This document shows positions 16,598 to 25,073 of a stretch of DNA of 64,000 nt, piece by piece. Every line of letters starts with the position of its first letter. Position 1 is the first letter of the stretch. The position numbers and the translations under genes are program-made. The stretch is from Gammaproteobacteria bacterium (GTDB lineage Bacteria; Pseudomonadota; Gammaproteobacteria; Pseudomonadales; Azotimanducaceae). Location: assembly GCA_009843635.1 (NCBI GenBank), contig VYDB01000078.1, forward strand, positions 79,834 to 143,833. The letters are read 5' to 3'. The notes under the pieces were generated by a model. The model was not told where the DNA came from. It did no database searches and worked only from the letters and a program-made list of their open reading frames with translations.

Positions 16598-17482
16598 ATG
16601 GCTTGGCTCAAGGGTTCCCTTTCAGCGGCGTACATTACCCTCAACACGGCGGCGGTGTGCGCCCTGCTCTATCCGATGGCCGTGCTGCGGCTGCCTCTAA
16701 CCGGCGCTTGGCGCAGCGCCATGACCCAGCGCATGGACCTCATCATCGACTTGTGGGTGAGCGCCAACAACGGTCTCATCAAGACCTTGAGGTTGATCGA
16801 CATCGAGGTGCAGTGGCCGTCCGAGCCGCTCCGCCGCGACCGCTGGTACATGGTGGTCAGCAACCATCAGACCTGGACCGACATCATACTGCTGCAATCG
16901 GCCCTGCGCCCGATGCTGCCGCCGCTGAAGTTCTTCACCAAGCGCGAACTCATCTGGCTGCCGCTGGCGGGCTTGGCGATGAAGCTGCTCGGCTTTCCCT
17001 ACGTCCGCCGCGCCCGCCAAACCGGGGACGGCAACGGCCAAACAGCCGCCGGCAAGGACCGGGACGCCATCACTGCCGCCTGCGCCGTGTTCCGCAACCA
17101 TCCCACCGCCGTGCTCAGCTTCCTGGAGGGCACCCGCTTCACGCCCGCCAAGCGAGACGCCCGAAACAGCCGCTTCCAACACCTGCTGAACCCCAAGATC
17201 GGGGGCTTAAGCGCCGTCCTTGGCGGCCTTGCGGACGAACTCGACACGCTGGTCGATGTGACCATTCACTATCCCGGCGCCCCGCCGGGCTTCTGGGAAT
17301 TCCTGCAGGGGAAGTGCCCCCGCGCCCGGATGCGCGTGGACGCGCACCGCTTAGGCGATGAATTGCGCGACCCTGACCCTGCCGTGCAGCGGGCCAGGGT
17401 TGGGGCGTTCGTTGAGGCGTTGTGGCGGGCGAAGGATGCTCGGTTGGGTGAGGCGGCACTCAAGCAATGGGCGGGTAGCTAA
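16598..17482 (+). CDS. Lysophospholipid acyltransferase-like protein (PlsC/YihG type)
   Basis: Acyltransferase of 294 residues with an N-terminal hydrophobic segment (AAYITLNTAAVCALLYPMAV) anchoring it to the inner membrane. The PlsC motif I is NHQTWTDI (NHxxxxD) near residue 88, motif III LEGTRFTPAK lies near 175, and KFFTKRELIWLPLAGLAM between them matches the substrate region of YihG-like enzymes. The family moves acyl chains to lysophosphatidic acid or related lysolipids. The start was set at the ATG giving MAWLKGSLSA, because upstream in-frame codons translate the 32-bp palindrome. Confidence 0.87.
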   Translation: MAWLKGSLSAAYITLNTAAVCALLYPMAVLRLPLTGAWRSAMTQRMDLIIDLWVSANNGLIKTLRLIDIEVQWPSEPLRRDRWYMVVSNHQTWTDIILLQSALRPMLPPLKFFTKRELIWLPLAGLAMKLLGFPYVRRARQTGDGNGQTAAGKDRDAITAACAVFRNHPTAVLSFLEGTRFTPAKRDARNSRFQHLLNPKIGGLSAVLGGLADELDTLVDVTIHYPGAPPGFWEFLQGKCPRARMRVDAHRLGDELRDPDPAVQRARVGAFVEALWRAKDARLGEAALKQWAGS

Positions 17483-17613
17483 CCGCGGCGGGACTGAATG
17501 CGGCCGGAATTCGCACAGAAGCGCCAGCCAGCATTCCGATTGGATTCACTCAACAGCGCGTTGTATAGTTCGTGATTGCCTTTCTACCCCATTCCGACGC
17601 GGAGTATTTCCCC

Positions 17614-19593
17614 ATGCCGTACCGCCTGCACAGTCTCTCACTGGCGCTGCCCTTGGCCTTGGCCCTCGTTGCCGGGCAGGCGCAAGCCGCCCGTGTCGAC
17701 AACTTTGTTCTGCTCGACCATCAGGGCGCGGCCCACGAGCTTTACTACTACCGGGACGCCCCGGCGGTGGTCATCATGGTGCAGGGCAATGGCTGCCCGA
17801 TCGTGCGCAACGCGCTGAACGACTACAAGGCGCTGCGCGACCGCTACGGGGAGCAGGGTGTTGAGTTCTACCTGCTCAACGCCAACCTGCAGGACGACCG
17901 CGCTGCCATGCAAAAGGAAGCCGCCGAATGGGACATCGACATCCCCATTCTGGACGACGAAACGCAACTGATCGGCGAGTCCCTTGGACTGGTGCGCACC
18001 GCCGAAGTGCTGGTGATCGACCCCAAGACGTGGCGGGTCGCCTACCGGGGACCGCTCAACGACCGCATCAACGACTATGAGCGCCAGCGCGCCGAGGCCA
18101 GCGAGCACTACGCCGCCGACGCCATCGAGGCGCTGATTGCCGGCGAAGGCCAGGCCATCAAGGTGGCGGAACGCGACGCCATCGGCTGCCTCATCAACTT
18201 CCCGGCCCGGACGCCGCAGCAGGCACCGATCAGCTACACCGCCGATGTGGCGCCGATCCTGCAGCAGAACTGCGTGGCCTGCCATCAGGAGGGCGGCATC
18301 GGGCCTTGGGCCATGTCCGGCTACAACATGGTGCGCGGCTTCGCGCCGATGATCCGCGAGGTGGTGCGCACCAAGCGCATGCCGCCGTGGCATGCGGACC
18401 CGCACATCGGCACCTTCAAGAACGGCCGCGGGCTCACCGTTGAAGAGGCCCAGACACTGGTGCATTGGGCCGAGGCCGGGGCACCGCGGGGCGAAGGGGA
18501 CGACCCCTTGGCGCTGGCTGAAAACAAGGCCGCCGAGTGGCCCTTGGGTGAGCCGGACCTCATCATCGACATCCCCGCCTATGAAGTGCCGGCCAGTGGG
18601 GTGGTGGACTACCAGTTCCCGGTGGTGAAGAACCCGCTCGATACGCCCGTGTGGATCGTCGCCACCGACATCCTGCCCGGCGACCGCAACGTCGTGCATC
18701 ACGTTCTGTTTGGATCCACGCAGTCGGAGATAGCCGAGTCGGACCGCGGCTTGGACTTCGAGCAGTACATCGGCGGCTACGCGCCGGGCAACGAGGGGTC
18801 GCACATGCCGGAAGGCACCGGCATCCGGGTTGAGGGCGGCGGCTACTACCAGTTCCAGATGCACTACACGCCCTATGGCAAGGCAGTGGTGGACGAGAGC
18901 AAGCTCGGCCTCTACTTCGCCGACGAGCCGCCCGCCAACTACCTGCGTCAAACCGTGGTGGTCGATCCCACCATTCGAGTGCCGGCCAACGACCCCCGCT
19001 ACCAGGAGGAGGCCTACCTGACCTTCGACCGCGACGCCGTGGCGTATTCACTGGTGCCGCACTCCCACTACCGGGGCATCGCCTCCCACTTCGAGCTGCA
19101 GCGCCCCGACGGCAGCAGCGAAATGCTGCTCTCGGTGCCCAACTACGACTTCAACTGGCAGCGCACCTACGAGTTCGCCGAACCCGTGGCCATGCCCGCC
19201 GGCAGCAGGCTGGTGCACCGCACGGTGTACGACAACTCGGCCCGCAACCCCGGCAATCCGGATCCCAGCCGCGAGGTGCCCTGGGGCCTGCAATCCTGGG
19301 ATGAAATGCTCTACGGCGCCGTGCAGTTCACTTGGGCCGAGGAGTCCACGGCCAATCCCATCCACAACGAGGAGCTGCACGAAACCTTCCAAATGGTCGG
19401 TTTCATGGACCGCAACATGGACGGCAAGCTGGCTTGGAGCGAATTGCCGGGGTACATCAAGAAGCGGCTCGTTCAGGGCTTCGCCGCCGTGGACACCAAT
19501 GGCGACGGCGGCCTTGACGCCAACGAGATCTTCAACATGGAAAACAGCCGCCAGGAAGTCGCCACAACGGACGGGACGCCGAGCGCGGAGTAG
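17614..19593 (+). CDS. Secreted redoxin - cytochrome c - copper monooxygenase-like - EF-hand fusion
   Basis: Multidomain periplasmic or secreted protein of 659 residues with signal peptide (LALPLALALVAGQAQA). Residues about 25-190 form an AhpC/redoxin-like domain with a single cysteine in GNGCPIVRN. A class I cytochrome c-type heme site CVACH appears near residue 222. The C-terminal half, with VVHHVLFGS, HMPEGTGIRVEGGGYYQFQM and VPHSHYRG, looks like the copper type II monooxygenase fold; several His are candidate copper ligands. Two EF-hand loops close it: DRNMDGKLAWSE and DTNGDGGLDANE. The substrate is unknown. An earlier in-frame ATG at 17572 exists, but MPYRLHSLSL gives the proper signal peptide. 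Confidence 0.8.
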   Translation: MPYRLHSLSLALPLALALVAGQAQAARVDNFVLLDHQGAAHELYYYRDAPAVVIMVQGNGCPIVRNALNDYKALRDRYGEQGVEFYLLNANLQDDRAAMQKEAAEWDIDIPILDDETQLIGESLGLVRTAEVLVIDPKTWRVAYRGPLNDRINDYERQRAEASEHYAADAIEALIAGEGQAIKVAERDAIGCLINFPARTPQQAPISYTADVAPILQQNCVACHQEGGIGPWAMSGYNMVRGFAPMIREVVRTKRMPPWHADPHIGTFKNGRGLTVEEAQTLVHWAEAGAPRGEGDDPLALAENKAAEWPLGEPDLIIDIPAYEVPASGVVDYQFPVVKNPLDTPVWIVATDILPGDRNVVHHVLFGSTQSEIAESDRGLDFEQYIGGYAPGNEGSHMPEGTGIRVEGGGYYQFQMHYTPYGKAVVDESKLGLYFADEPPANYLRQTVVVDPTIRVPANDPRYQEEAYLTFDRDAVAYSLVPHSHYRGIASHFELQRPDGSSEMLLSVPNYDFNWQRTYEFAEPVAMPAGSRLVHRTVYDNSARNPGNPDPSREVPWGLQSWDEMLYGAVQFTWAEESTANPIHNEELHETFQMVGFMDRNMDGKLAWSELPGYIKKRLVQGFAAVDTNGDGGLDANEIFNMENSRQEVATTDGTPSAE

Positions 19594-19645
19594 CGTACGG
19601 CGCTATACCAAAAATCAATCCAACGAGAATACCAGGGGGAGGTTC

Positions 19646-20764
19646 ATGAACTTCGAGTTCTCTGACGAACAGAATTTGTTGCGCGAGCAGGCGCACGGCT
19701 TCTTGGCCGAGCACTGCCCGATGAGCAAGGTGCGGGCCGTGCTGGACGGCGAGCAGTCCGCCGATTTGGAGCTCTGGCAAAAGATCGCCGAGATGGGCTG
19801 GACGGCAACCACCATCCCCGAGGAGTTCGGGGGCTTGGGCCTTTCCTACCTGGAGCTTGCGGTCATCGCCGAAGAGCTCGGCCGCGCCGTGGCGCCAACG
19901 CCGTTTTCCTCCTCCGTCTATCTCGCCACCGAAGCCCTGCTGCTGGCGGGCAGCACCGAGCAAAAGGAGCGCTGGTTGCCCAAGCTCGCCAGCGGCGAGG
20001 CCATCGGCACCTTCGCCATCAGCGAGGGGCCGAGCCGCGCGACGCCCGCCAATCTGCAAACCGCCGCCCAAGGCGGCGCGCTGAACGGCTCCAAGGCCGC
20101 AGTCCCCGATGGCGACATCGCCGACGTCGCCATCGTGGTGGCCAAGGCCGACGGCGGCGATGGGGCCAGCCTGCAACTCGTGGAACTCGATGGGGAAGGG
20201 GTTAGCATCCGGCCTCAGCGCACCTTGGATTTCTCCCGCAGCCACGCCCGCCTGACGTTCGCCGATGCGCCCTGCGAACCGCTCGGCCATCCGGGCGAAG
20301 GCTGGGCGCACACCGAAAGGCTCTTCGACCGGGCTGCGGTGCTGTTCGCCTGGGAGCAGGTGGGCGGGGCCGAGGCGGCGCTGGAAATGGCCAAGGAATA
20401 CGCCATGGGCCGCTACGCCTTCGGGCGCCCCATCGCCTCCTACCAAGCCATCAAGCACAAGCTGGCCGAGGCCTACGTCAAGAACACGCTGGCCCGCTCC
20501 AACGGCTACTACGGCGCTTGGGCACTCAACACCGGGGCCGCCGAACTGCCGCTAGCAGCGGCGACGGCGCGGGTGTCGGCCATTCAAGCCTATTACTACG
20601 CCTCCAAGGAGAACATCCAGACCCACGGGGGCATGGGCTACACGTGGGAGTTCGACTGCCAGTTCCACTATCGGCGGGCCAAGCTGCTGTCGGTGAACAT
20701 CGGCAGCGAGGGCTTGTGGCAGGATAAGCTGGTGACCGCCCTGGAGCAGGCCAACGCCGCCTGA
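19646..20764 (+). CDS. Acyl-CoA dehydrogenase (1)
   Basis: FAD-dependent acyl-CoA dehydrogenase, 372 residues. The start MNFEFSDEQNLLREQAHGFL follows a strong ribosome site (GGGGGAGG). Family landmarks are WQKIAEMGWTATTIPEEFGG, the flavin/substrate region, YAFGRPIASYQAIKHKLAE and QTHGGMGYTWEFDCQFHYRR. The middle domain is abbreviated compared with classical enzymes (AISEGPSRATPANLQ). Acyl-CoA dehydrogenases introduce the 2,3 double bond; paired dehydrogenases like this one and the next gene often act as a heteromer on steroid or branched acyl-CoAs, which would be an inference here. It is first in a four-gene same-strand run with an LLM oxidoreductase and an F420-type reductase. Confidence 0.88.
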   Translation: MNFEFSDEQNLLREQAHGFLAEHCPMSKVRAVLDGEQSADLELWQKIAEMGWTATTIPEEFGGLGLSYLELAVIAEELGRAVAPTPFSSSVYLATEALLLAGSTEQKERWLPKLASGEAIGTFAISEGPSRATPANLQTAAQGGALNGSKAAVPDGDIADVAIVVAKADGGDGASLQLVELDGEGVSIRPQRTLDFSRSHARLTFADAPCEPLGHPGEGWAHTERLFDRAAVLFAWEQVGGAEAALEMAKEYAMGRYAFGRPIASYQAIKHKLAEAYVKNTLARSNGYYGAWALNTGAAELPLAAATARVSAIQAYYYASKENIQTHGGMGYTWEFDCQFHYRRAKLLSVNIGSEGLWQDKLVTALEQANAA

Positions 20765-20817
20765 ACGAGACGGCGGTAGAACACGGCGAGAGATAAGGAA
20801 GGACAAGGAGACCGGGA

Positions 20818-22032
20818 ATGGATTTCAACGACACCCCTGCTGAGGCGGCCTTTCGCGAGGAGGCCCGGGCTTGGCTGAAGGACAACGTGCCCACCGAGGC
20901 GGAGCTTGCGGACTTGAACCTCATGCAGCAGTCCAAGCTCTGGCAAAAGCGCAAGTATGACGCCGGCTGGGCCTGCATCCGCTGGCCCAAGGAGTACGGC
21001 GGACGGGGCGCCACCGCCATCGAGCAGGTGATCTGGAACCAGGAGGAAGCCAAGTACGGGGGCTTGCCGGGCGGCGTGTTCAGCATCGGCCAGGGCATGG
21101 CCGCCCCCACGCTGATGACCTGGGGCAAGGAGGAGCACAAGCAGCGCTACCTGCCGAAGCTCGCCAGCGGCGAGGAGATCTGGTGCCAGTTGTTCAGCGA
21201 GCCGGCTGGCGGCTCGGACCTTGCCGCGCTGCGCACCAAGGCGGAGAAGGACGGCGACGAATGGGTGATCAACGGCCAGAAGATCTGGACCTCCGGCGCC
21301 CACTACTCGGATTACGGCATCCTAGTGGTGCGCACGGACCCCAACGTGCCCAAGCACAAGGGCTTGTCCTACTTCTTCTTGGACATGAAATCCCCCGGCG
21401 TCGAGACCAAGCCCATTAAGCAGTTGTCCGGCGACGCCAACTTCAACGAGGTCTATTTCACCGATGTGCGCATCCCCGACAGCCAGCGCTTGGGCGAGGT
21501 CGGCCAAGGCTGGCAGGTGTCCATCACCACGCTGATGAACGAGCGCGCCTCCATCGGCGGCGGCGGCGCGAGCTCCGACTTCCGCGCCCTGCTGGACCTG
21601 GCGCAGACCGTCACCATCAACGACAAGCCCGCCATCGAGGATTCCGCCGTGCGCGCCAAGCTGGCCGACTGGCACTGCAAGCGCTCCGGCCTGAAGTACA
21701 CCGGCTACCGCTCCTTGAGCGCCCTGTCGCGCGGGGAGACACCCGGGCCGGAGAACTCCATCGGCAAGCTGGTGGCGGCGCCCATGGCCCAGGACATGGC
21801 CTCCTTCGCCATGGACCTGATGGAGATGTCCGGAGCCGTCTGGGACGACGAGGACTCCCCGGCAGCAGGGCTGTTCCAAGCCACCTTCATGGCCATACCG
21901 GGCTTCCGCATCGCCGGCGGCACCGACGAGATCATGGCCAACATCATCGCGGAGCGAGTGCTGGGGCTGCCCCAGGAGCCGCGGTTGGACAAGGGCATTC
22001 CGTTCAACGAAGTGCCGACGGGCGCAGGCTGA
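20818..22032 (+). CDS. Acyl-CoA dehydrogenase (2)
   Basis: Acyl-CoA dehydrogenase of 404 residues starting MDFNDTPAEAAFREEARAWL. Landmarks are RWPKEYGGRGATAIEQVIWN, LFSEPAGGSDLAALRTKAEK, VINGQKIWTSGAHYSDYGIL, a C-terminal FRIAGGTDEIMANIIAERVL and the closing LGLPQEP. These place it in the large-substrate acyl-CoA dehydrogenase group often annotated beside a shorter partner. It follows the first dehydrogenase by 53 bp with a purine-rich ribosome site (AAGGAGACC) and likely shares its operon. The true acyl substrate is unknown. Confidence 0.92.
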   Translation: MDFNDTPAEAAFREEARAWLKDNVPTEAELADLNLMQQSKLWQKRKYDAGWACIRWPKEYGGRGATAIEQVIWNQEEAKYGGLPGGVFSIGQGMAAPTLMTWGKEEHKQRYLPKLASGEEIWCQLFSEPAGGSDLAALRTKAEKDGDEWVINGQKIWTSGAHYSDYGILVVRTDPNVPKHKGLSYFFLDMKSPGVETKPIKQLSGDANFNEVYFTDVRIPDSQRLGEVGQGWQVSITTLMNERASIGGGGASSDFRALLDLAQTVTINDKPAIEDSAVRAKLADWHCKRSGLKYTGYRSLSALSRGETPGPENSIGKLVAAPMAQDMASFAMDLMEMSGAVWDDEDSPAAGLFQATFMAIPGFRIAGGTDEIMANIIAERVLGLPQEPRLDKGIPFNEVPTGAG

Positions 22033-22075
22033 GCAGCAACGCGGTCGATTCCGTGGCCATCGGACTCCCGGCGTC

Positions 22076-23200
22076 GTGAAATTCGGGCTGTTCGTTTACT
22101 GCACGGTGGGCCGGCGTCCGGAGCTGGAGGCCGGCATGGCGGGCCGCAATCCGGCGCTCTACCAGCGCATGATTCACGAGCTTGGCCGTTACGCCGCTTT
22201 CGCCGAGGAGCGCGGCTACTTCGGCTTCGGCCATCCGGAGCACCATCTGCAGATCGAGGGCTTCGAGGCCTCCAACGATCCCTGCCTGATGGCGAGCTGG
22301 CTGGCGCGCCACACCCGCAAGATGAAGATCATCACCTGCGGGTTCGTCTCCACCGCCAACAACCCGCTGGCGACGGCGGAGAAGATCGCCACCTTGGACC
22401 ACATGCTCGAAGGTCGATTCGGCGTCGGCCTGGTGCGCGGCTACCAAGCCCGATGGGTGGAGAACTTCAAGGTGCAGCCGCAGCTCAAGGCGGTGGGGCC
22501 TTGGACCAAGGACACCGCGGACGACGCGCTGAACCGCGAGTACTTCGCTGAATTTGTCGAGATCGTGGTCAAGGCGCTGGCCAGCGAGACCTTTTCCCAT
22601 CAAGGCAAATTCTGGACTTTCCCGCCGCCGGATTTCGTCAACCCCCACGAGCACCCGGTTTACGCCCGCTTCGGGCAGGGCGTGGATGCCGACATGCGGG
22701 TGCGCGAAGTCGGCATCGCCCCGCGGCCGTTCCAGGACGACATCCCGCTATACGGCGGCTTCTCCGCCAGCCTGCGCACCGCCAAGTTCTGGGCTCGCTA
22801 CAAGGGCCGGCCGATCATCATGTCCAGCAACACGGAGTTTCTCGAACTACTGTGGTCGGAATGGCGCAAGGAGGCCGAGGCCCACGGCCACGCGGTCAAG
22901 CCGGGCAAGGAGGCCTGCTGGGGCGGGATCATGATCTGCGCCGAAACCGACGCCAAGGCCCAGGCCCTGTTCGAGGACATGGAGTGGTTCTGGAAGACTT
23001 GGGCCATCCCCTTCGGCCAGCCCGTGCCCCAACTGCTGGTGGGTTCGCCGGACACCATCAACCGTCGAATCGAGAAGGTCTCGAAGGCAGTGCCCATCGA
23101 TGAGGCCTTCATGTTGATACCGGCCGGGATTCACGCCCCGGAGCAAATCGAGGACTCACTGGACCGCTTCGCCCGCGAAGTCATGCCCAATTGGGGATGA
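22076..23200 (+). CDS. Luciferase-like (LLM class) flavin-dependent oxidoreductase
   Basis: TIM-barrel oxidoreductase of the bacterial luciferase/F420 superfamily, 374 residues, with a GTG start (MKFGLFVYCTVGRRPE). Characteristic features are the EERGYFGFGHPEHHLQIEGF strand-helix region near residue 45, ATLDHMLEGRFGVGLVRGYQ near 105 and the C-terminal VGSPDTINRRIEKVSK. The family oxidises or monooxygenates organic substrates with FMNH2 or F420. Which cofactor is used cannot be read here, though the next gene belongs to an F420-binding family. It lies 43 bp after the second acyl-CoA dehydrogenase in the same direction. Confidence 0.88.
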   Translation: MKFGLFVYCTVGRRPELEAGMAGRNPALYQRMIHELGRYAAFAEERGYFGFGHPEHHLQIEGFEASNDPCLMASWLARHTRKMKIITCGFVSTANNPLATAEKIATLDHMLEGRFGVGLVRGYQARWVENFKVQPQLKAVGPWTKDTADDALNREYFAEFVEIVVKALASETFSHQGKFWTFPPPDFVNPHEHPVYARFGQGVDADMRVREVGIAPRPFQDDIPLYGGFSASLRTAKFWARYKGRPIIMSSNTEFLELLWSEWRKEAEAHGHAVKPGKEACWGGIMICAETDAKAQALFEDMEWFWKTWAIPFGQPVPQLLVGSPDTINRRIEKVSKAVPIDEAFMLIPAGIHAPEQIEDSLDRFAREVMPNWG

Positions 23201-23234
23201 GGGCGGGGCAACTGAAACGCTAAGAGGAGATCCA

Positions 23235-23669
23235 ATGACCGAATACAAGCCAAGCCCCGTCCGCTGGGTTCGCGAGCAGGTGGAGCTGTATGAAAGCAGC
23301 GGCGGCACCCAGGGCACGGAGTTGCTGGACACGGGCATGCCGGTGATCATCGTCACCCACCGCGGCAACCAGACCGGCGCGATCCGCAAGACGCCCCTGA
23401 TGCGCGTCAAGGACGGGGACAGCTATGTGCTGGTGGCCTCCCAAGGCGGGGCGCCGAACAATCCGGTGTGGGTGTACAACCTGCGCGCCAACGCGGACGT
23501 GGAAATCCGGGACAAGACCGAAGTGACTCCCATGCGGGCGCGCGAGGTGCAGGACGCCGAAGAGCGCCAACGCCTCTGGGCGCTCGCCACAGCCGCGTTC
23601 CCGCCCTACGAGGACTATCGGGCCAAGACCTCCAGAACCATCCCGGTGTTCGTGGCGGAGCCGACCTAG
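23235..23669 (+). CDS. Deazaflavin (F420)-dependent nitroreductase-family protein
   Basis: A 144-residue split-barrel protein resembling the Ddn / F420H2-dependent reductase family. Visible motifs are VREQVELYESSGGTQGTELL, VIIVTHRGNQTGAIRKTPLM, YVLVASQGGAPNNPVWVYNL (the family's cofactor-binding GG-x-P-x-NP-x-W-x-N segment) and RIxVFVAEP-like ending. In actinobacteria such proteins use reduced F420. In proteobacteria F420 use is uncommon. A ribosome site AAGAGGAG precedes the ATG. The gene closes the acyl-CoA dehydrogenase / LLM cluster and is convergent with the GspC-like gene, with 9 bp between stops. Confidence 0.85.
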   Translation: MTEYKPSPVRWVREQVELYESSGGTQGTELLDTGMPVIIVTHRGNQTGAIRKTPLMRVKDGDSYVLVASQGGAPNNPVWVYNLRANADVEIRDKTEVTPMRAREVQDAEERQRLWALATAAFPPYEDYRAKTSRTIPVFVAEPT

Positions 23670-23678
23670 AACATTCGG

Positions 23679-24203
23679 CTACGTAGCTTCGGCACCGACG
23701 TCGACGATCTCGGGGAACAGGACCAGTTCGTAGGGCTGTTGGCTGGCGTCGGTGAGGATCAGGCGGTTTTCGGCCACCTCCGCGAGCACGCGGCCATCCG
23801 GCAAGGCGTCGCCGACGTGGAAGCGCTGCACGGTGCCGTCCTCCAGGATGAGCAGGATGGAAGTGCGGCCCGGCACGGCGAACAGGCCGACGAAGCCCAT
23901 TTCACGCAGTTCGGGATTGAGCCGGTCGAGGCCTGCAGCCGCCGCGGCCCGGCGCTCGGCTTCCTCGAACGAGATCCCCCAGCGGGTGCTCCGCACAAAG
24001 CCCTCCAAGTCTTCCGCCGGTAAGCTGCCGATGTCTCTCTGCCCCGGGATTTCAACTGCCGCCGTCGGCGGCGGCGGCGATGAAACCGGCCAAGCAAAGG
24101 CCAGCAAAAGGGCGCCGGCCCAGATGGCGAGCACGGTGAGCAGGCGTTTTCTGCCTTGGGGGCTGGACCATCCCAATCGGGCGACAAGATCAGCAAGGCG
24201 CAT
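23679..24203 (-). CDS. Stand-alone GspC/PilP-like inner-membrane protein (type II secretion HR-type domain)
   Basis: Bitopic protein of 174 residues: a short cytosolic N-terminus, one hydrophobic segment (LLTVLAIWAGALLLAFAW, about 20-38), a proline-rich linker (SSPPPPTAA) and a periplasmic domain. The last 70 residues (MGFVGLFAVPGRTSILLILE, VQRFHVGDALPDGRVLAEVA, NRLILTD) resemble the homology-region domain of GspC, which contacts the GspD secretin. No other type II secretion genes are in the window, so it is either a distant locus member or a diverged relative. It is divergent from the polysaccharide ABC exporter genes. Confidence in the domain is moderate and in the secretion role low. Confidence 0.6.
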   Translation of the reverse strand: MRLADLVARLGWSSPQGRKRLLTVLAIWAGALLLAFAWPVSSPPPPTAAVEIPGQRDIGSLPAEDLEGFVRSTRWGISFEEAERRAAAAAGLDRLNPELREMGFVGLFAVPGRTSILLILEDGTVQRFHVGDALPDGRVLAEVAENRLILTDASQQPYELVLFPEIVDVGAEAT

Positions 24204-24305
24204 GGGAACTCAAAGGAAACTCTATGCTGCAGTGCTTTCATGTTACGACAGTCCTTGCAGTTGTAAAATTCGCCACAAGCCGTCGAGGCAACGCAAAGCG
24301 AACCC

Positions 24306-25073
24306 ATGACCCCAAGCCGCCGCACCAAGGACATCCTGCTGTACAAGACCTACGCCGAACTGAAGGCGGAGGCGCAGCGCAATTTCCTGGGCTTCCTGTG
24401 GTGGGTGATCGAGCCCATCCTCTTCATGCTGGTGTTCTACTTCGTCTTCGGCAAGCTGCTCGGACGCCGGCCGGAAGCGTTCATACCCTTTCTGCTGGTC
24501 GGCCTAGTGGTGTGGCTGTGGGGCCAGGCAACCATCGCCCAGGGCGCGGCGGCGATCACCGCCAACCGCGGGCTGTTGAATCAGGCCTTCGTGCCCAAGG
24601 CGCTGTTCCCCACCGTGATCTTCCTCAAGAACACCTTCAAGTTCCTGTTTGCGCTGCTGATGCTGCTCATTTTTCTGGTCGCCTACGGCTTTGAGGCCTC
24701 GCTGGCTTGGCTGGAGGCGGTCCCGGTGCTGGCCATCGGCGGCCTATTCATTCTTGGCTCGGCCTACTTGGCAGCGGCCCTGACGCCGTTTTTCCCCGAC
24801 CTGCAAGTGCTCATCGACAACGGTTTGCGCGTGCTGTTCTTCATATCCGGCATCTTCTACGACATCGACACGCTGAACACCAGTTACAAGGCGGTGTTCC
24901 AAGCCAACCCGGCTGCCGTGCTGATCGACAGCCTGCGCGCGATTCTGCTGACCGGCGAACATGCCGATTGGTGGCGCCTCAGCGGCGTCCTCGTCGGCGC
25001 CCTGTGCATCGGCGGCGCTGGCTACGCCATCATGCGGGTCAACGAATCACGGTATGCCAAGATCGCCTACTAA
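24306..25073 (+). CDS. ABC-2 type polysaccharide/polyol export permease (Wzm/KpsM/TagG-like)
   Basis: Inner-membrane permease, 255 residues, with six hydrophobic segments. The N-terminal RTKDILLYKTYAELKAEAQR and FLGFLWWVIEPILFMLVFYF match the ABC-2 exporters of capsule, O-antigen or teichoic acid. The C-terminal region FFISGIFYDIDTLNTSYKAV and ANPAAVLIDSLRAIL also fits these permeases. It overlaps the ATPase gene by 20 bp, indicating coupled translation. No glycosyltransferase or chain-terminator genes are nearby, so the exported glycan cannot be named. Confidence 0.88.
   Translation: MTPSRRTKDILLYKTYAELKAEAQRNFLGFLWWVIEPILFMLVFYFVFGKLLGRRPEAFIPFLLVGLVVWLWGQATIAQGAAAITANRGLLNQAFVPKALFPTVIFLKNTFKFLFALLMLLIFLVAYGFEASLAWLEAVPVLAIGGLFILGSAYLAAALTPFFPDLQVLIDNGLRVLFFISGIFYDIDTLNTSYKAVFQANPAAVLIDSLRAILLTGEHADWWRLSGVLVGALCIGGAGYAIMRVNESRYAKIAY

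Noticed and set aside
17638..18951. 437-residue minus-strand frame
   Set aside because: His/Val/Gly-rich antisense translation of the cytochrome/copper protein gene, without signature or start context.
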